This document shows positions 46,101 through 53,895 of a stretch of DNA of 64,000 nucleotides, in pieces. Made by a program: the position numbers and the translations under genes. How positions within the stretch are numbered: the first letter of the stretch is position 1; each line of letters starts with the position of its first letter. The notes beneath the pieces were generated by a model, which saw nothing but the letters and a program-made list of their open reading frames with translations, was not told the origin of the DNA and searched no databases. This stretch comes from Oxalobacteraceae bacterium UBA6018 (lineage in GTDB: Bacteria > Pseudomonadota > Gammaproteobacteria > Burkholderiales > Burkholderiaceae_D): assembly GCA_002428015.1 (NCBI GenBank), contig DIZW01000114.1, positions 1 through 64,000 on the forward strand, in the 5' to 3' direction.

Positions 46101-47190
46101 CGAAGCTGCCGCGCACGAAGGCGCCCTTCATGCCGCCCAGGCGGTGGCCGTTGACCCACACGGCGGCGGCGTAGTTGACGCCCTTGAAGGTGACGAACAG
46201 GTGCTGGCCGGCGCGGTAGCCGGCCGGGGCCTGGAAGCTGGCGCGGTACCAGTAGTCCTGCTTGTTCAGGCTTTCGGGAATGGCCAGGTTGTTCAAGCCG
46301 TAGTCGGGGTCGGGATAGACGCCGCGGTCGATCAGGGTGGTCAGCACGGTGCCGGGCACGGTGGCCGGGTACCAGCCGGCCGCGTCGAAACCGTTGCTGC
46401 TGACCTGGCGCTCGGTGCCGCGCACCTGGGGCGCGGCCTGCAGGGACCAGGCCCTGATCTTCCATTCGTTGGCGGCGCTCTTTTCCAGCGCGGGTCCGGC
46501 GTAGGCGGGCCGCGCCACCGGGCTTGAGGGCGGCGTGGCCGAACGCGGCAAGGTCCAGGCGTCCTGCGGCACAACCTGGCCGGCCATCTGGTGGGTTTGC
46601 AGCGGCCAGGACGGGCTGCCGGTTTCAAAATTGATCAGCGCCTCGTTGGGCGCGCTGGCGGCCAGGCCGGCCAGCGATGGCGCATCGTAGGCGCCGGCGG
46701 ACACGGTCAGCCCGGCCACGCGCCCGGCGAAGGCGCCGCCGTGGCCGCGCGGGGCGATGTTCACCTGCGCGTGGGCCCCGGCCTTGAGCGCGACGTCCTG
46801 GTGCGCCACCACGCGTCCGTCCGCGTACAGGGTCAGGCGCTTGCCGTCGTAGGTGGCGGCCAGGTGCGACCAGGCGCCGGCCTTGAGCGCCACCTTGGTG
46901 CGCAGCGGCGCGCCGTCGCCGCAAAAGGCGAAGCTGCCGTCCACGCTGCACAGATATCCGGCCCCCTCCAGCCCCGCCAGCAGGGTCGGCGCCGCCGTCA
47001 GCTCGGACGGCTTGAACCAGCCGGCGATGCTGAAACCGGCGGCGCCGGCGAACAGCTCGCCCTTGGCCTGCTTCTTGACCAGGCCATCGCTGGCGGCCGG
47101 GAATTCGGCGTTGAACGGCCCCCAGCTCTGGGCATTGGCGGCGTGGGCCGCGAACGCGGCCAGCAGGATCGATGTGAGACGGATATTCAT
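43096..47190 (-). CDS. GH2 beta-mannosidase-like hydrolase fused to a C-terminal SGNH esterase domain
   Basis: An exported protein of 1364 residues. A signal peptide (MNIRLTSILLAAFAAHAANA) is followed by a LamG/concanavalin-like domain (about 25-200) and then a GH2 core of the mannosidase/exo-glucosaminidase type: jelly roll with LTTLIDRGVYPDPDYGLNN, acid/base Glu752 in WFGRNEG, candidate nucleophile Glu810 in FSVEVGTPS. Residues 1157-1364 form a complete SGNH hydrolase: Ser1186 in GDSITEGW, GTNNFG (Asn1242), and Asp1333/His1336 in DFLHPT. One polypeptide thus appears to remove both mannose units and acetyl groups. It lies five bases after the GH27 gene and overlaps the esterase gene. Mannose specificity is inferred from the locus. 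Confidence 0.87.
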   Translation of the reverse strand: MNIRLTSILLAAFAAHAANAQSWGPFNAEFPAASDGLVKKQAKGELFAGAAGFSIAGWFKPSELTAAPTLLAGLEGAGYLCSVDGSFAFCGDGAPLRTKVALKAGAWSHLAATYDGKRLTLYADGRVVAHQDVALKAGAHAQVNIAPRGHGGAFAGRVAGLTVSAGAYDAPSLAGLAASAPNEALINFETGSPSWPLQTHQMAGQVVPQDAWTLPRSATPPSSPVARPAYAGPALEKSAANEWKIRAWSLQAAPQVRGTERQVSSNGFDAAGWYPATVPGTVLTTLIDRGVYPDPDYGLNNLAIPESLNKQDYWYRASFQAPAGYRAGQHLFVTFKGVNYAAAVWVNGHRLGGMKGAFVRGSFDIAPYLDAKGGNVIAVKVSPPPHPGIPQEESMSAGAGENGGVMAQDGPTFIASEGWDWIPSVRDRNTGIWQDVVLRATGELRLGDAHVITALPKADNSEADIGIDVPVTNLGARAVRATVRATVTDRAGTLKPIVLTKAVTLAPGEQSVHFGAGEFAAFKLRHPRLWWPNGYGRPEMHDVAVEVRQGAQLSDQSRTGFGIRAVTYELSLVDPGGHLHRVEADFTKGHELGIKITDARHEAIKKIAGDQWATGLRAEALGSAAVKELPETTLTPYLVIKVNGVRIAARGGNWGMDDWLKRVDRQRLEPYFRLHRDAHVNIIRNWVGQNTEEAFYDLADEYGLMVLNDFWASTQDYNIEPQDVDLFMANARDVVKRFRNHPSVVAWFGRNEGVPQPVLNQALEAAIYELDGTRWYTGSSNRINLQGSGPYNYRQPASYFTEHAKGFSVEVGTPSIPTAEALRAAIPASEQWPLSDTVAYHDWHPDGNGGSKPFMAAVATNFGAAVSLDDFERKAQMLNYETHRAIFEGMNAGLWRENSGRMLWMTQPAWPSTMWQILSHDYDTHGSFYGVMHAAEPVHVQMNLPDHAVMVINNPDHPLENATVSYQAYGIDGALLGSGSATVSVPPVRTSAPIDLGLHALLAKHGLMVLKLALKNSGGQVISENVYWPSTTPAGQQGLNRLATVPLAMVVSRHQYGSEQALNITLKNNSALPVLNSKLTLLTEAGERVLPVYYSDNYVSLMPGESKTLTANFSAHGPLSLSLRGWNAAAQSVAIPDNGPAMCATNPAPRNVEYPWMTIERWQRMQADQVALATQGGVDVMFLGDSITEGWTRQIWDAKFGRFKPGNFGIGGDHTGNVLWRLQDPHIAAMRPKVVVLLIGTNNFGLCDETPVQVFGGIKAVVARLRALYPDARILLNAVLPSDETVHGEKRGRIVALNKMVATLNDGKHVVYRDYGPLLTDAAGTISPEIMPDFLHPTAKGYQIWADAMAPDIDKLLKQADHAP

Positions 47191-47195
47191 GCGGA

Positions 47196-48413
47196 CTAAC
47201 CTTTGGTCAGGCGCAGCAGCACGACGCTGTGCGCTGCGATGTTGAATTCGAGCGGCTTGCTGGTGTCGCCCTGCTTGCCGGTCCAGGCGTCACGCCACTT
47301 GTAGCCGCCCTTGGACAGGTCGATGGCGCGGTTGGACAGGTCGTCGCTGACGTCATGCTGGCGCCAGTCGTAGCCCAGCTTGACGGCCTGGGCGCCGCGG
47401 TTGAGCACCATGAAGGCCCACTCGCCGTTGGCCAGCGGCTTGGCCCAGTATTCCAGTGGCCCTTCGTTCAGGAAGCGCCAGGCCTGCACGCCCAGCTTGT
47501 CCTGGTTGATCGACAGGACGGCGCGGTTGGTCAGGATCTTGCGGGTCGACTCCGGCATGGAGCGCAGGTCGTTGCCGAGGATGAGGGGCGAATCCATCAT
47601 CGACCAGATCGACAGGTGGGCGCGGTCCTCGTCTTCGGTCATGCCCATGCCAACTTCCAGCATGTCCATGTCGTTCCAGTGGCCGGGGCCGGAGAACACG
47701 CGCAGGCCGGCCTGCTTGTCGAGGATGCGCAGCACGCCGAGCGAGGACCAGGAGCCGTGATTGACTTCGCAATCCCAGCAGGCGTAGATGTCGCCGGTGG
47801 TGCGCCACGAGTGGCCCACGTCCTTGGCCCATTCCCAGGGTTTGCTCTCGCCCCACTCGCACATGCTGAACACCATCGGGCGTCCGGCGCTGTGGATCGC
47901 GTCGCGCATGGTGGCGTAGGCGCCGGCCGCGCTCAGGCCCTTGCTGTCGCACCAGTCGTACTTGACGTAGTCGATGCCCCAGCGCGCATAGGTGAGCGCG
48001 TCCTGGTACTCGTGCCCGCGGCTACCCGGATGGTGGCCACAGGTGGTGGCGCCCACGTCGGAGTAGATGCCCAGCTTGAGGCCCTTGCCGTGCACGTAGT
48101 CGGCCAGTGCCTTCATCCCGGACGGGAAGCGCTGGGCGTTCGGCGCGATGTTTCCGTCCTTGTCGCGCTCTCCATGCCAGCAGTCGTCGATGTTTACGTA
48201 CTCGTAGCCGGCGTCCTTCAGGCCCAGCTTGACCATCGCGTCGGCGGTCTCGCGGATCAGCTTCTCGTCGATATTGCAGGCGAACTTGTTCCAGCTGTTC
48301 CAGCCCATCTGCGGCGTGGCGGCCAGGCCGTCGAACTTCTGCGCGGACGCGTTCGCGCCCGCCAGCATCCCCGCCACCAGCATCAGCGGCGGCATCCATC
48401 GTTTGATCGTCAC
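47196..48413 (-). CDS. GH27 alpha-galactosidase, exported
   Basis: A 405-residue enzyme with a signal peptide (MTIKRWMPPLMLVAGMLAGANASA) and a complete GH27 catalytic domain: PQMGWNSWNKF, YEYVNIDDCW, nucleophile Asp153 in YVKYDWCD, CEWGESKPW, RTTGDIYACW with the acid/base region, and GPGHWNDMDMLE. No extra binding module is present, unlike the GH27 protein at 21143-22987. In the mannan operon it should remove alpha-1,6-galactose side chains from galactomannan. Confidence 0.94.
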   Translation of the reverse strand: MTIKRWMPPLMLVAGMLAGANASAQKFDGLAATPQMGWNSWNKFACNIDEKLIRETADAMVKLGLKDAGYEYVNIDDCWHGERDKDGNIAPNAQRFPSGMKALADYVHGKGLKLGIYSDVGATTCGHHPGSRGHEYQDALTYARWGIDYVKYDWCDSKGLSAAGAYATMRDAIHSAGRPMVFSMCEWGESKPWEWAKDVGHSWRTTGDIYACWDCEVNHGSWSSLGVLRILDKQAGLRVFSGPGHWNDMDMLEVGMGMTEDEDRAHLSIWSMMDSPLILGNDLRSMPESTRKILTNRAVLSINQDKLGVQAWRFLNEGPLEYWAKPLANGEWAFMVLNRGAQAVKLGYDWRQHDVSDDLSNRAIDLSKGGYKWRDAWTGKQGDTSKPLEFNIAAHSVVLLRLTKG

Positions 48414-48429
48414 TTGTCGTCTCCTTGGT

Positions 48430-49764
48430 CTAGCGCTGCAGGGCGTGCAGCTTGTCCGCGTGCGCCTTGATCAGCAGCAGCGATGGTACGTCCGAATCGA
48501 ACACCGAATACAGGCCCTGCTCCTCCTGCGGCGGATCGCCCACGAAGTCGTTCCCCTCCTTCCACCAGTAGTTGGCGTTGGCGGCGCGGCCGGCGCCGCC
48601 CCAGGCCCAGAAGTTCCAGCCGGCGACCGGATCGCCCGCGGCGGCGTGGCGCTCGATCAGGTCGAACACCTCGCCGTAGAAGCGGTCGCGCAGCTTGGTG
48701 GTGGCCTTGATGCTGAACGAGGGGCCGTCGCGGTCCAGGCCGAATTCCTCCAGCACGATCGGCTTGCCCAGCTGCTTGGCCAGCTCGATGTGGGCGTTCA
48801 GGTAGTCGCGGCTCTTGGCCAGCGCGCCGTCCCAGGTCTCGGCCGGCTTCTTGGAGTCGAACCAGCCCCAGTTCTTGGGCCACAGGTGGTAGGTCAGGTA
48901 GTCGATGTCGGGCGTGGCGTGGGCGGCCAGGTACAGCTTGGCGTCCTGGGCCGAGCCGGCCAGGCCTTCGCTGCCGCTGCTGACCAGGTGGTTGTGGTCG
49001 AGTTCATGGATGAAGCGGGCGGTGTCGCCGACCCACTTGACGTAGACCGCCTTGTCGGCGTCGTCCACCTTCTGGTTGCCCGGGCGCGGCTCGTTGGCCA
49101 GCTGCCAGGACATGATGGTGGGGTCGTCCCGGTACGCCAGGCCGGTGACGCTGTTGACGCGCCCGACGATGGCGCGGATCACGTTGCGGAACTCCTCCTG
49201 CGCCTGGGCGTTGCGGTAGAAGCGCGCCGAGTTGGCCATGAAGGCGTCGTAGTCGCCGGTGACGTTGGGGTCGAGCGCGGGCGTGCCCTCGAACCAGTTC
49301 ATGTACTGGGTCATCCCGCCCGACCACTGCCAGAAGTTGTTCAGGTAGAGGACGATGGTCATGTCGCGCTTGCCCAGCTCGGCGATCAGGAAGTCCAGCC
49401 CTTCGAGCAGGGACTCGTCGTACTTGCCGGGCGCGCTGGTGGTGGCCGGGCGCACGGCGCTGCTCATGGCGGTCTTCTCCGACACCGCCAGCACGCGCAC
49501 GTTGTTGATGCCGAGCGCCTTGAGGTTGTCGAGCTCCTTGAGCAGGCGCGCGCGTTCGCCCACGCCGCTGGCCGCGCCCAGGTAGCCGCCGTACCAGAAA
49601 TTGGCCCCGGCGATGTAATACGACTGCCCCTTGCGGGCGAAGTGGGTATGCTTGACGGTGACGAAGGCGTCCTTGGCCGGATGCGCGGCCGCCGGCGCCG
49701 CCTCGACCATGCTGCATACGCCGGCCATCACCAGGCTGGCGCCCAGCTGGATTACTCGATTCAT
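48430..49764 (-). CDS. GH5 endo-beta-1,4-mannanase (subfamily 7-like), exported
   Basis: The enzyme cuts the mannan backbone. With the ATG at 49764 (AGGG upstream) the protein has 444 residues and a signal peptide (MNRVIQLGASLVMAGVCSMVEA). The (beta/alpha)8 barrel shows YYIAGANFWYGGYLG, LYLNNFWQWSGGM, the acid/base Glu225 in QLANEPRPG and the nucleophile Glu340 in IVLEEFGLD. The GANFWYGGYLGA segment and the long loop with WFEGTPA are typical of bacterial mannanases related to plant enzymes. It is second in the operon, between the transporter and the galactosidase. Confidence 0.93.
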   Translation of the reverse strand: MNRVIQLGASLVMAGVCSMVEAAPAAAHPAKDAFVTVKHTHFARKGQSYYIAGANFWYGGYLGAASGVGERARLLKELDNLKALGINNVRVLAVSEKTAMSSAVRPATTSAPGKYDESLLEGLDFLIAELGKRDMTIVLYLNNFWQWSGGMTQYMNWFEGTPALDPNVTGDYDAFMANSARFYRNAQAQEEFRNVIRAIVGRVNSVTGLAYRDDPTIMSWQLANEPRPGNQKVDDADKAVYVKWVGDTARFIHELDHNHLVSSGSEGLAGSAQDAKLYLAAHATPDIDYLTYHLWPKNWGWFDSKKPAETWDGALAKSRDYLNAHIELAKQLGKPIVLEEFGLDRDGPSFSIKATTKLRDRFYGEVFDLIERHAAAGDPVAGWNFWAWGGAGRAANANYWWKEGNDFVGDPPQEEQGLYSVFDSDVPSLLLIKAHADKLHALQR

Positions 49765-49802
49765 GTTCTGCCCTTGTGTGGTGGGTGGTGGGTGTTGGGT
49801 GC

Positions 49803-51110
49803 TTATACAGCTGCGGCCGCGGCGGCGCCGCGGTACATATTGGCGTACTTGAGGCCGAAATACAGGATGAAGACGTAGCAGGCGGCCGGGATCAGGAAGG
49901 AGATCTGCAGACCGATATGATCGGCCATCAGTCCTTGCAGGAAGGGCACGATGGCGCCGCCGACGATGGCCATGCACAGGATGCCCGAGCCCTGGCCGGT
50001 CTGGGCGCCCAGCTTGTGCAGCGCCATGCTGAAGATGGTCGGGAACATGATCGAATTGAACAGGCCCACCGCGATCAGCGACCACATGGCCAGGTAGCCG
50101 TGGCCGAAGATGGCCAGCATGATCAGGCAGATCACGATGGCGGCGTTGGTGGCCAGGGCCTTGCCCGGGCTGACGTAGCGCATGACGCCAAAGCCGATGA
50201 AGCGCCCGACCATCGCGCCGCCCCAGTAGTAGGCGACGAACATGGCGGCCGCGCCCGGCGCCAGGCCGGCCACGTTACGCTCACCCATGAAGTTGATCAG
50301 GAAGCTGCCGATGCTCACTTCGCCGCCGACGTACAGGAAGATGCCGATCGCGCCCAGCAGCAGGTGGCGCTGGGCCAGCACCGAGGCACCCCCGCGCGCG
50401 GCGGCATGGCTGTCGTCGGCGTGGCTGATGCGGGGCAGCTTGACCAGGGCGAACAGCAGCGCCAGCGCCAGCAGCGCGCCGGCCAGCGCCAGGTAGGGGC
50501 CCTGCACCATGGCCGCCTCCTTCGCCTTGTACAGGGCCGCGTCGACGGCCGGCATGGCCGCCAGTTCGGCCGCGCCGAGCACGGTGCCGGACAGGATCAG
50601 CATGCCGCCGAAGGCCGGGCCGATCGTCGTGCCGAGCGAGTTGAAGGCCTGGGTCAGGGTCAGGCGGCTGGACGCGGTGGCCGGCGCGCCCAGCACCGTG
50701 ACGAAGGGGTTGGCCGCCACCTGCAGGACGGTGATGCCGGCGGCGAGCACGAAGAAGGCCAGCAGGAACACCGCGTAGCCGCGCACCGAGGCCGGATAGA
50801 ACAGGGCGCAGCCGCTGGCGGCGATCACCAGCCCGGCGACGGCGCCGGCCTTGTAGCCGATCTTCTTGATCAGGAGGCCGGCCGGGAGGGAGACGATGAA
50901 GTAGGCGCCGAAAAAGCAGAACTGCACCAGCATCGCCTGCACGTAGGTGAGCGTGTAGACCGCTTTCAGGTGCGGGATGAGCACGTCGTTGAGGGAGGTC
51001 AGCAGGCCCCACATGAAAAACAGCAGGGTGATGATGATGAGCGGGGCCGTGTTGCTGGACTGTCCGAGCCGTTCGCCGGGCGCGAGCGTGCCGTGTGCTA
51101 CGTGTTCCAT
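49803..51110 (-). CDS. FucP/GluP-type MFS sugar transporter
   Basis: An inner-membrane sugar:H+ symporter of 435 residues with 12 hydrophobic helices. Family marks include LLFFMWGLLTSLNDVLIPHLK, FGAYFIVSLPAG and AANPFVTVLGAP. I chose the ATG at 51110, ten bases after AGGAG; a longer frame lacks support. It heads the mannan operon under promoter D, so mannose or a manno-oligosaccharide is the likely cargo. Confidence 0.92.
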   Translation of the reverse strand: MEHVAHGTLAPGERLGQSSNTAPLIIITLLFFMWGLLTSLNDVLIPHLKAVYTLTYVQAMLVQFCFFGAYFIVSLPAGLLIKKIGYKAGAVAGLVIAASGCALFYPASVRGYAVFLLAFFVLAAGITVLQVAANPFVTVLGAPATASSRLTLTQAFNSLGTTIGPAFGGMLILSGTVLGAAELAAMPAVDAALYKAKEAAMVQGPYLALAGALLALALLFALVKLPRISHADDSHAAARGGASVLAQRHLLLGAIGIFLYVGGEVSIGSFLINFMGERNVAGLAPGAAAMFVAYYWGGAMVGRFIGFGVMRYVSPGKALATNAAIVICLIMLAIFGHGYLAMWSLIAVGLFNSIMFPTIFSMALHKLGAQTGQGSGILCMAIVGGAIVPFLQGLMADHIGLQISFLIPAACYVFILYFGLKYANMYRGAAAAAAV

Positions 51111-51186
51111 GGTGCTTGTCTCCTGGTGGGGAAGGCGGCCCTGCGCGGCGCCGGTGGGCACGGGCAGGTCTTATATTGATGAAAAT

Positions 51187-51259
51187 ATTCTGCCCGTGAG
51201 CACCACCAGGGTCAAACGATGGCGCCGATTTCGCCCGAGTTTAGCGGTGATCACTAAAC
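51187..51259 (-). promoter_or_regulatory. Mannan-regulon promoter module, copy D (transporter operon)
   Basis: Minus strand: GTTTAG (51259-51254) and AAACT (51242-51238) form part of the dyad GTTTAG-N9-CTAAAC; 22 bp later comes TTGACC (51215-51210), then 17 bp and CAGAAT (51192-51187). It is positioned to drive the transporter-GH5-GH27-GH2-CE2 operon, about 75 bp before the first start codon. Confidence 0.75.
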
Positions 51260-51314
51260 AAGGCGCCCGCTGCCCGCCCGGGGCCAGTCGCACGGGCGTG
51301 GGCCGGCCCAGCGT

Positions 51315-51388
51315 GTTTAGTAAAAGCGGACTAAACTGCTTTTAAAGCCGATCAATCGTTTGCCATGGGCTAGTCGATATGCAAGACT
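51315..51388 (+). promoter_or_regulatory. Mannan-regulon promoter module, copy C (lacI-manI-kinase)
   Basis: GTTTAG (51315-51320), AAACT (51333-51337), 22 bp, TTGCCA (51360-51365), 17 bp, AAGACT (51383-51388). The dyad spacer is ten rather than nine bases, but the 22- and 17-bp intervals are kept. The -10 box lies downstream of the ATG at 51379, which therefore cannot be the start of the main lacI product from this promoter. Confidence 0.65.
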
Positions 51389-51456
51389 CCAATCAAGTTA
51401 AGCCAGCTGTAACAGGAGAGCCCCTTGAAATCCGCCACGACAGTGAAGGCGCGCCG

Positions 51457-52473
51457 ATGAGCGCCGCCGCAGCGCCCGTCACGATCCGCGACATCGCCAA
51501 GTTCGCCGGGGTCTCGCCGGGGACCATCTCGCGCGCCCTCAAGAACGAGCCCGGGCTGACCGAACAGACGCGCCAGATGGTGCTGGCCGCGGCCCAGCAG
51601 CTCGGCTACGACTTCTGCAAGCTGCGCCGCAAGCGCGTGCGCCGCCTGACCTTCCTCCTGCACCGCCAGCACAACACCGCTGCCAGCAGCCCGTTCTATT
51701 CGCCGGTGCTGCACGGCGCCGAGGAAGCCTGCCGCAAGCAGGGTATCGTGCTGTCCTTCATGGCGGTGGGCCCGGCCGACGGTGTGACCGAGCAGCTGCG
51801 CATGCACGCGCCGGACGGCATGGTCTGCGCCGGCTTCTTCGAGCCCGAGCTGCTGGGCGCCCTGCGCGCCACCGGCAAGCCGCTGGTACTGATCGACATG
51901 AAGCTGCGCGGCTACAGCTCGGTCAACCCGGACAATATGATGGGCGGTTACCTGGCCACCAAGCACCTGCTCGACGTGGGGCGCAGCCGCATCGCCATGA
52001 TTTCCGGGCCGCTGAGCCACTACAGCATCCGCGAGCGCAACCGCGGCTACCGCCAGGCGCTGTTCGACGCCGGCATCCTGGCCGATCCGCGCTACGAGGT
52101 GAGCCTGGCCGACGGCATCGACCTCGAGACCGGCGCCTGCGAGGCGATGCAGACGCTGCTGGACCTGCCGCATCCGCCCGACGCGGTGTTCTGCTACAAC
52201 GACAGCGCGGCCCTGGTGGCGATGCGCTGCTGCCTGGCGGCCGGCCTGAAGGTGCCGCACGACGTGTCGATCGTCGGCTTCGACGACATTTCCAGCGCGG
52301 TGCTCGGCCACCGCCCGCTGACCACCCTGCGCATCGACAAGAAGGAGCTGGGCGCGCTCGGCGTCGAGCTGCTGCTCAGCGGCCAGCACGAGGTCGCGCT
52401 CGAGAAGGTGGCGCCGGTCCACCTGATCGTGCGCGCCAGCACCGTGTGCGACGACTGGGGTCCGCACAAATAA
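51457..52473 (+). CDS. LacI-family regulator of the mannan locus
   Basis: The N-terminal LacI helix-turn-helix (VTIRDIAKFAGVSPGTISRAL) and a periplasmic-binding-protein-like core with SIVGFDDISSAVLGHRPLTT are clear. I chose the ATG at 51457 (338 residues), since AAGG lies seven bases before it and the first methionine falls right after the helix-turn-helix leader; a start at 51379 would precede the -10 box of promoter C. It is divergent from the transporter operon and heads the unit with the isomerase and kinase. It is a candidate for the factor that binds the shared module, though the module lies upstream of -35, which suits an activator better than a classical repressor. Confidence 0.9.
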   Translation: MSAAAAPVTIRDIAKFAGVSPGTISRALKNEPGLTEQTRQMVLAAAQQLGYDFCKLRRKRVRRLTFLLHRQHNTAASSPFYSPVLHGAEEACRKQGIVLSFMAVGPADGVTEQLRMHAPDGMVCAGFFEPELLGALRATGKPLVLIDMKLRGYSSVNPDNMMGGYLATKHLLDVGRSRIAMISGPLSHYSIRERNRGYRQALFDAGILADPRYEVSLADGIDLETGACEAMQTLLDLPHPPDAVFCYNDSAALVAMRCCLAAGLKVPHDVSIVGFDDISSAVLGHRPLTTLRIDKKELGALGVELLLSGQHEVALEKVAPVHLIVRASTVCDDWGPHK

Positions 52474-52688
52474 AGCTATTGGAGTAGAGCGGCACCGCCG
52501 GCGCGAGACTGGCGGGCCCGGAAGACGCTTCGCCGCAAGACCCGGCGCCCTTTGGCCGCCGGCGGGGACCGTCACGTCCGACGTAAATGGACAGCGCACA
52601 GGCGCCGCCCGCAGGCTAGCGGCGGCATTTAACGATCAGGGCCGCCCGGCGGCCCGCATATGAACCCCAATCGACACGAGACACCACG

Positions 52689-53894
52689 ATGGTACCTGAC
52701 TTCCAATCCCGCGCTACCCTGCTCGGCCACATCCGCCACACCAAGCAGTTCTACGATCCGCGCTGCGTCGATCCGAGCGGCGGGTTCTACCACTTCTACA
52801 AGGACGACGGCACCATCTACGACAAGCGCACGCGCCACCTGGTCAGCAGCACCCGCTTCGTGTTCAACTACGCGATGGCCTACCGCCAGTTCGGCGACGA
52901 GGCCGACCGCCAGCGCATGCTGCACGCGCTGGCCTTCGTGCGCGCCGCGCACCGCGACCCGGCCAGCGGCGGCTACGCCTGGGAACTGCGCTGGGAGGAT
53001 GGCCAGGCCACGGTCACCGACGCCACCAACCACTGCTACGGCCTGGCCTTCGTGCTGCTGGCCTACGCCCACGCCCACATGGCCGGGGTAGCCGAGGCGC
53101 GCGCCCATATCGAGGAAACCTTCGCCCTGATGGAGCGCCGTTTCTGGGAGCCGCAGCACGGCCTGTACGCGGACGAGGCGACGGCCGGCTGGCAGGTGCT
53201 GCCCTACCGCGGCCAGAACGCCAACATGCACAGCTGCGAAGCGCTGCTGGCGGCCTTCGAGGCCACCGGCGAGACGCGCTACCTGCTGCGCGCCGAGACG
53301 CTGGCCCACAACATCACCGTGCGCCAGGCGGCCCTGGCCGATAACCTGGTGTGGGAACACTACCGCAGCGACTGGTCGGTGGACCCGGACTACAACCGCC
53401 ACGACAGCAGCAACATCTTCCGCCCGTGGGGCTACCAGCCGGGCCACCTGACCGAGTGGAGCAAGCTGCTGCTGATCCTGGAGCGGCACCGGGACCACCT
53501 GGCCGGGGACGCGGGCTGGCTGCTGCCGCGCGCGGCCGAGCTGTTCGACGCCGCCGTGGACAAGGCCTGGGACGGCCAGCATGGCGGCATCTACTACGGC
53601 TTCGCGCCGGACGGCGCCATCTGCGACGCCCACAAGTATTTCTGGGTGCAGGCCGAGAGTCTGGCCGCGGCGGCGCTGCTGGGCGCGCGCACGGGCCAGG
53701 CGCGCTACTGGGACTGGTACGGGCGCATCTGGGCCTACAGCTGGGAGCACATGGTCGACCATGCGCATGGTGCCTGGTACCGCATCCTGGGGCCGGACAA
53801 CGCCAAGCTGACCGACGAGAAGAGCCCGGCCGGCAAGACCGACTACCACACCATGGGCGCCTGCTACGAAGTACTTACCGTACTGAAGGATTGA
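52689..53894 (+). CDS. manI: AGE-family D-mannose isomerase
   Basis: An N-acylglucosamine 2-epimerase fold protein of 401 residues with an (alpha/alpha)6 barrel. The histidines of the mannose-isomerase/YihS active site are visible in NANMHSCEALL, FRPWGYQPGHLTEWSKLL and DYHTMGACYEVL, along with the arginine in STRFVFNYA. Isomerising mannose to fructose suits its place between the mannan hydrolases and a fructokinase. True N-acylglucosamine epimerase activity is less likely here. The 215 bp before it hold no recognised promoter, so it is probably transcribed with lacI. Confidence 0.85.
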   Translation: MVPDFQSRATLLGHIRHTKQFYDPRCVDPSGGFYHFYKDDGTIYDKRTRHLVSSTRFVFNYAMAYRQFGDEADRQRMLHALAFVRAAHRDPASGGYAWELRWEDGQATVTDATNHCYGLAFVLLAYAHAHMAGVAEARAHIEETFALMERRFWEPQHGLYADEATAGWQVLPYRGQNANMHSCEALLAAFEATGETRYLLRAETLAHNITVRQAALADNLVWEHYRSDWSVDPDYNRHDSSNIFRPWGYQPGHLTEWSKLLLILERHRDHLAGDAGWLLPRAAELFDAAVDKAWDGQHGGIYYGFAPDGAICDAHKYFWVQAESLAAAALLGARTGQARYWDWYGRIWAYSWEHMVDHAHGAWYRILGPDNAKLTDEKSPAGKTDYHTMGACYEVLTVLKD

Positions 53895-53895
53895 G

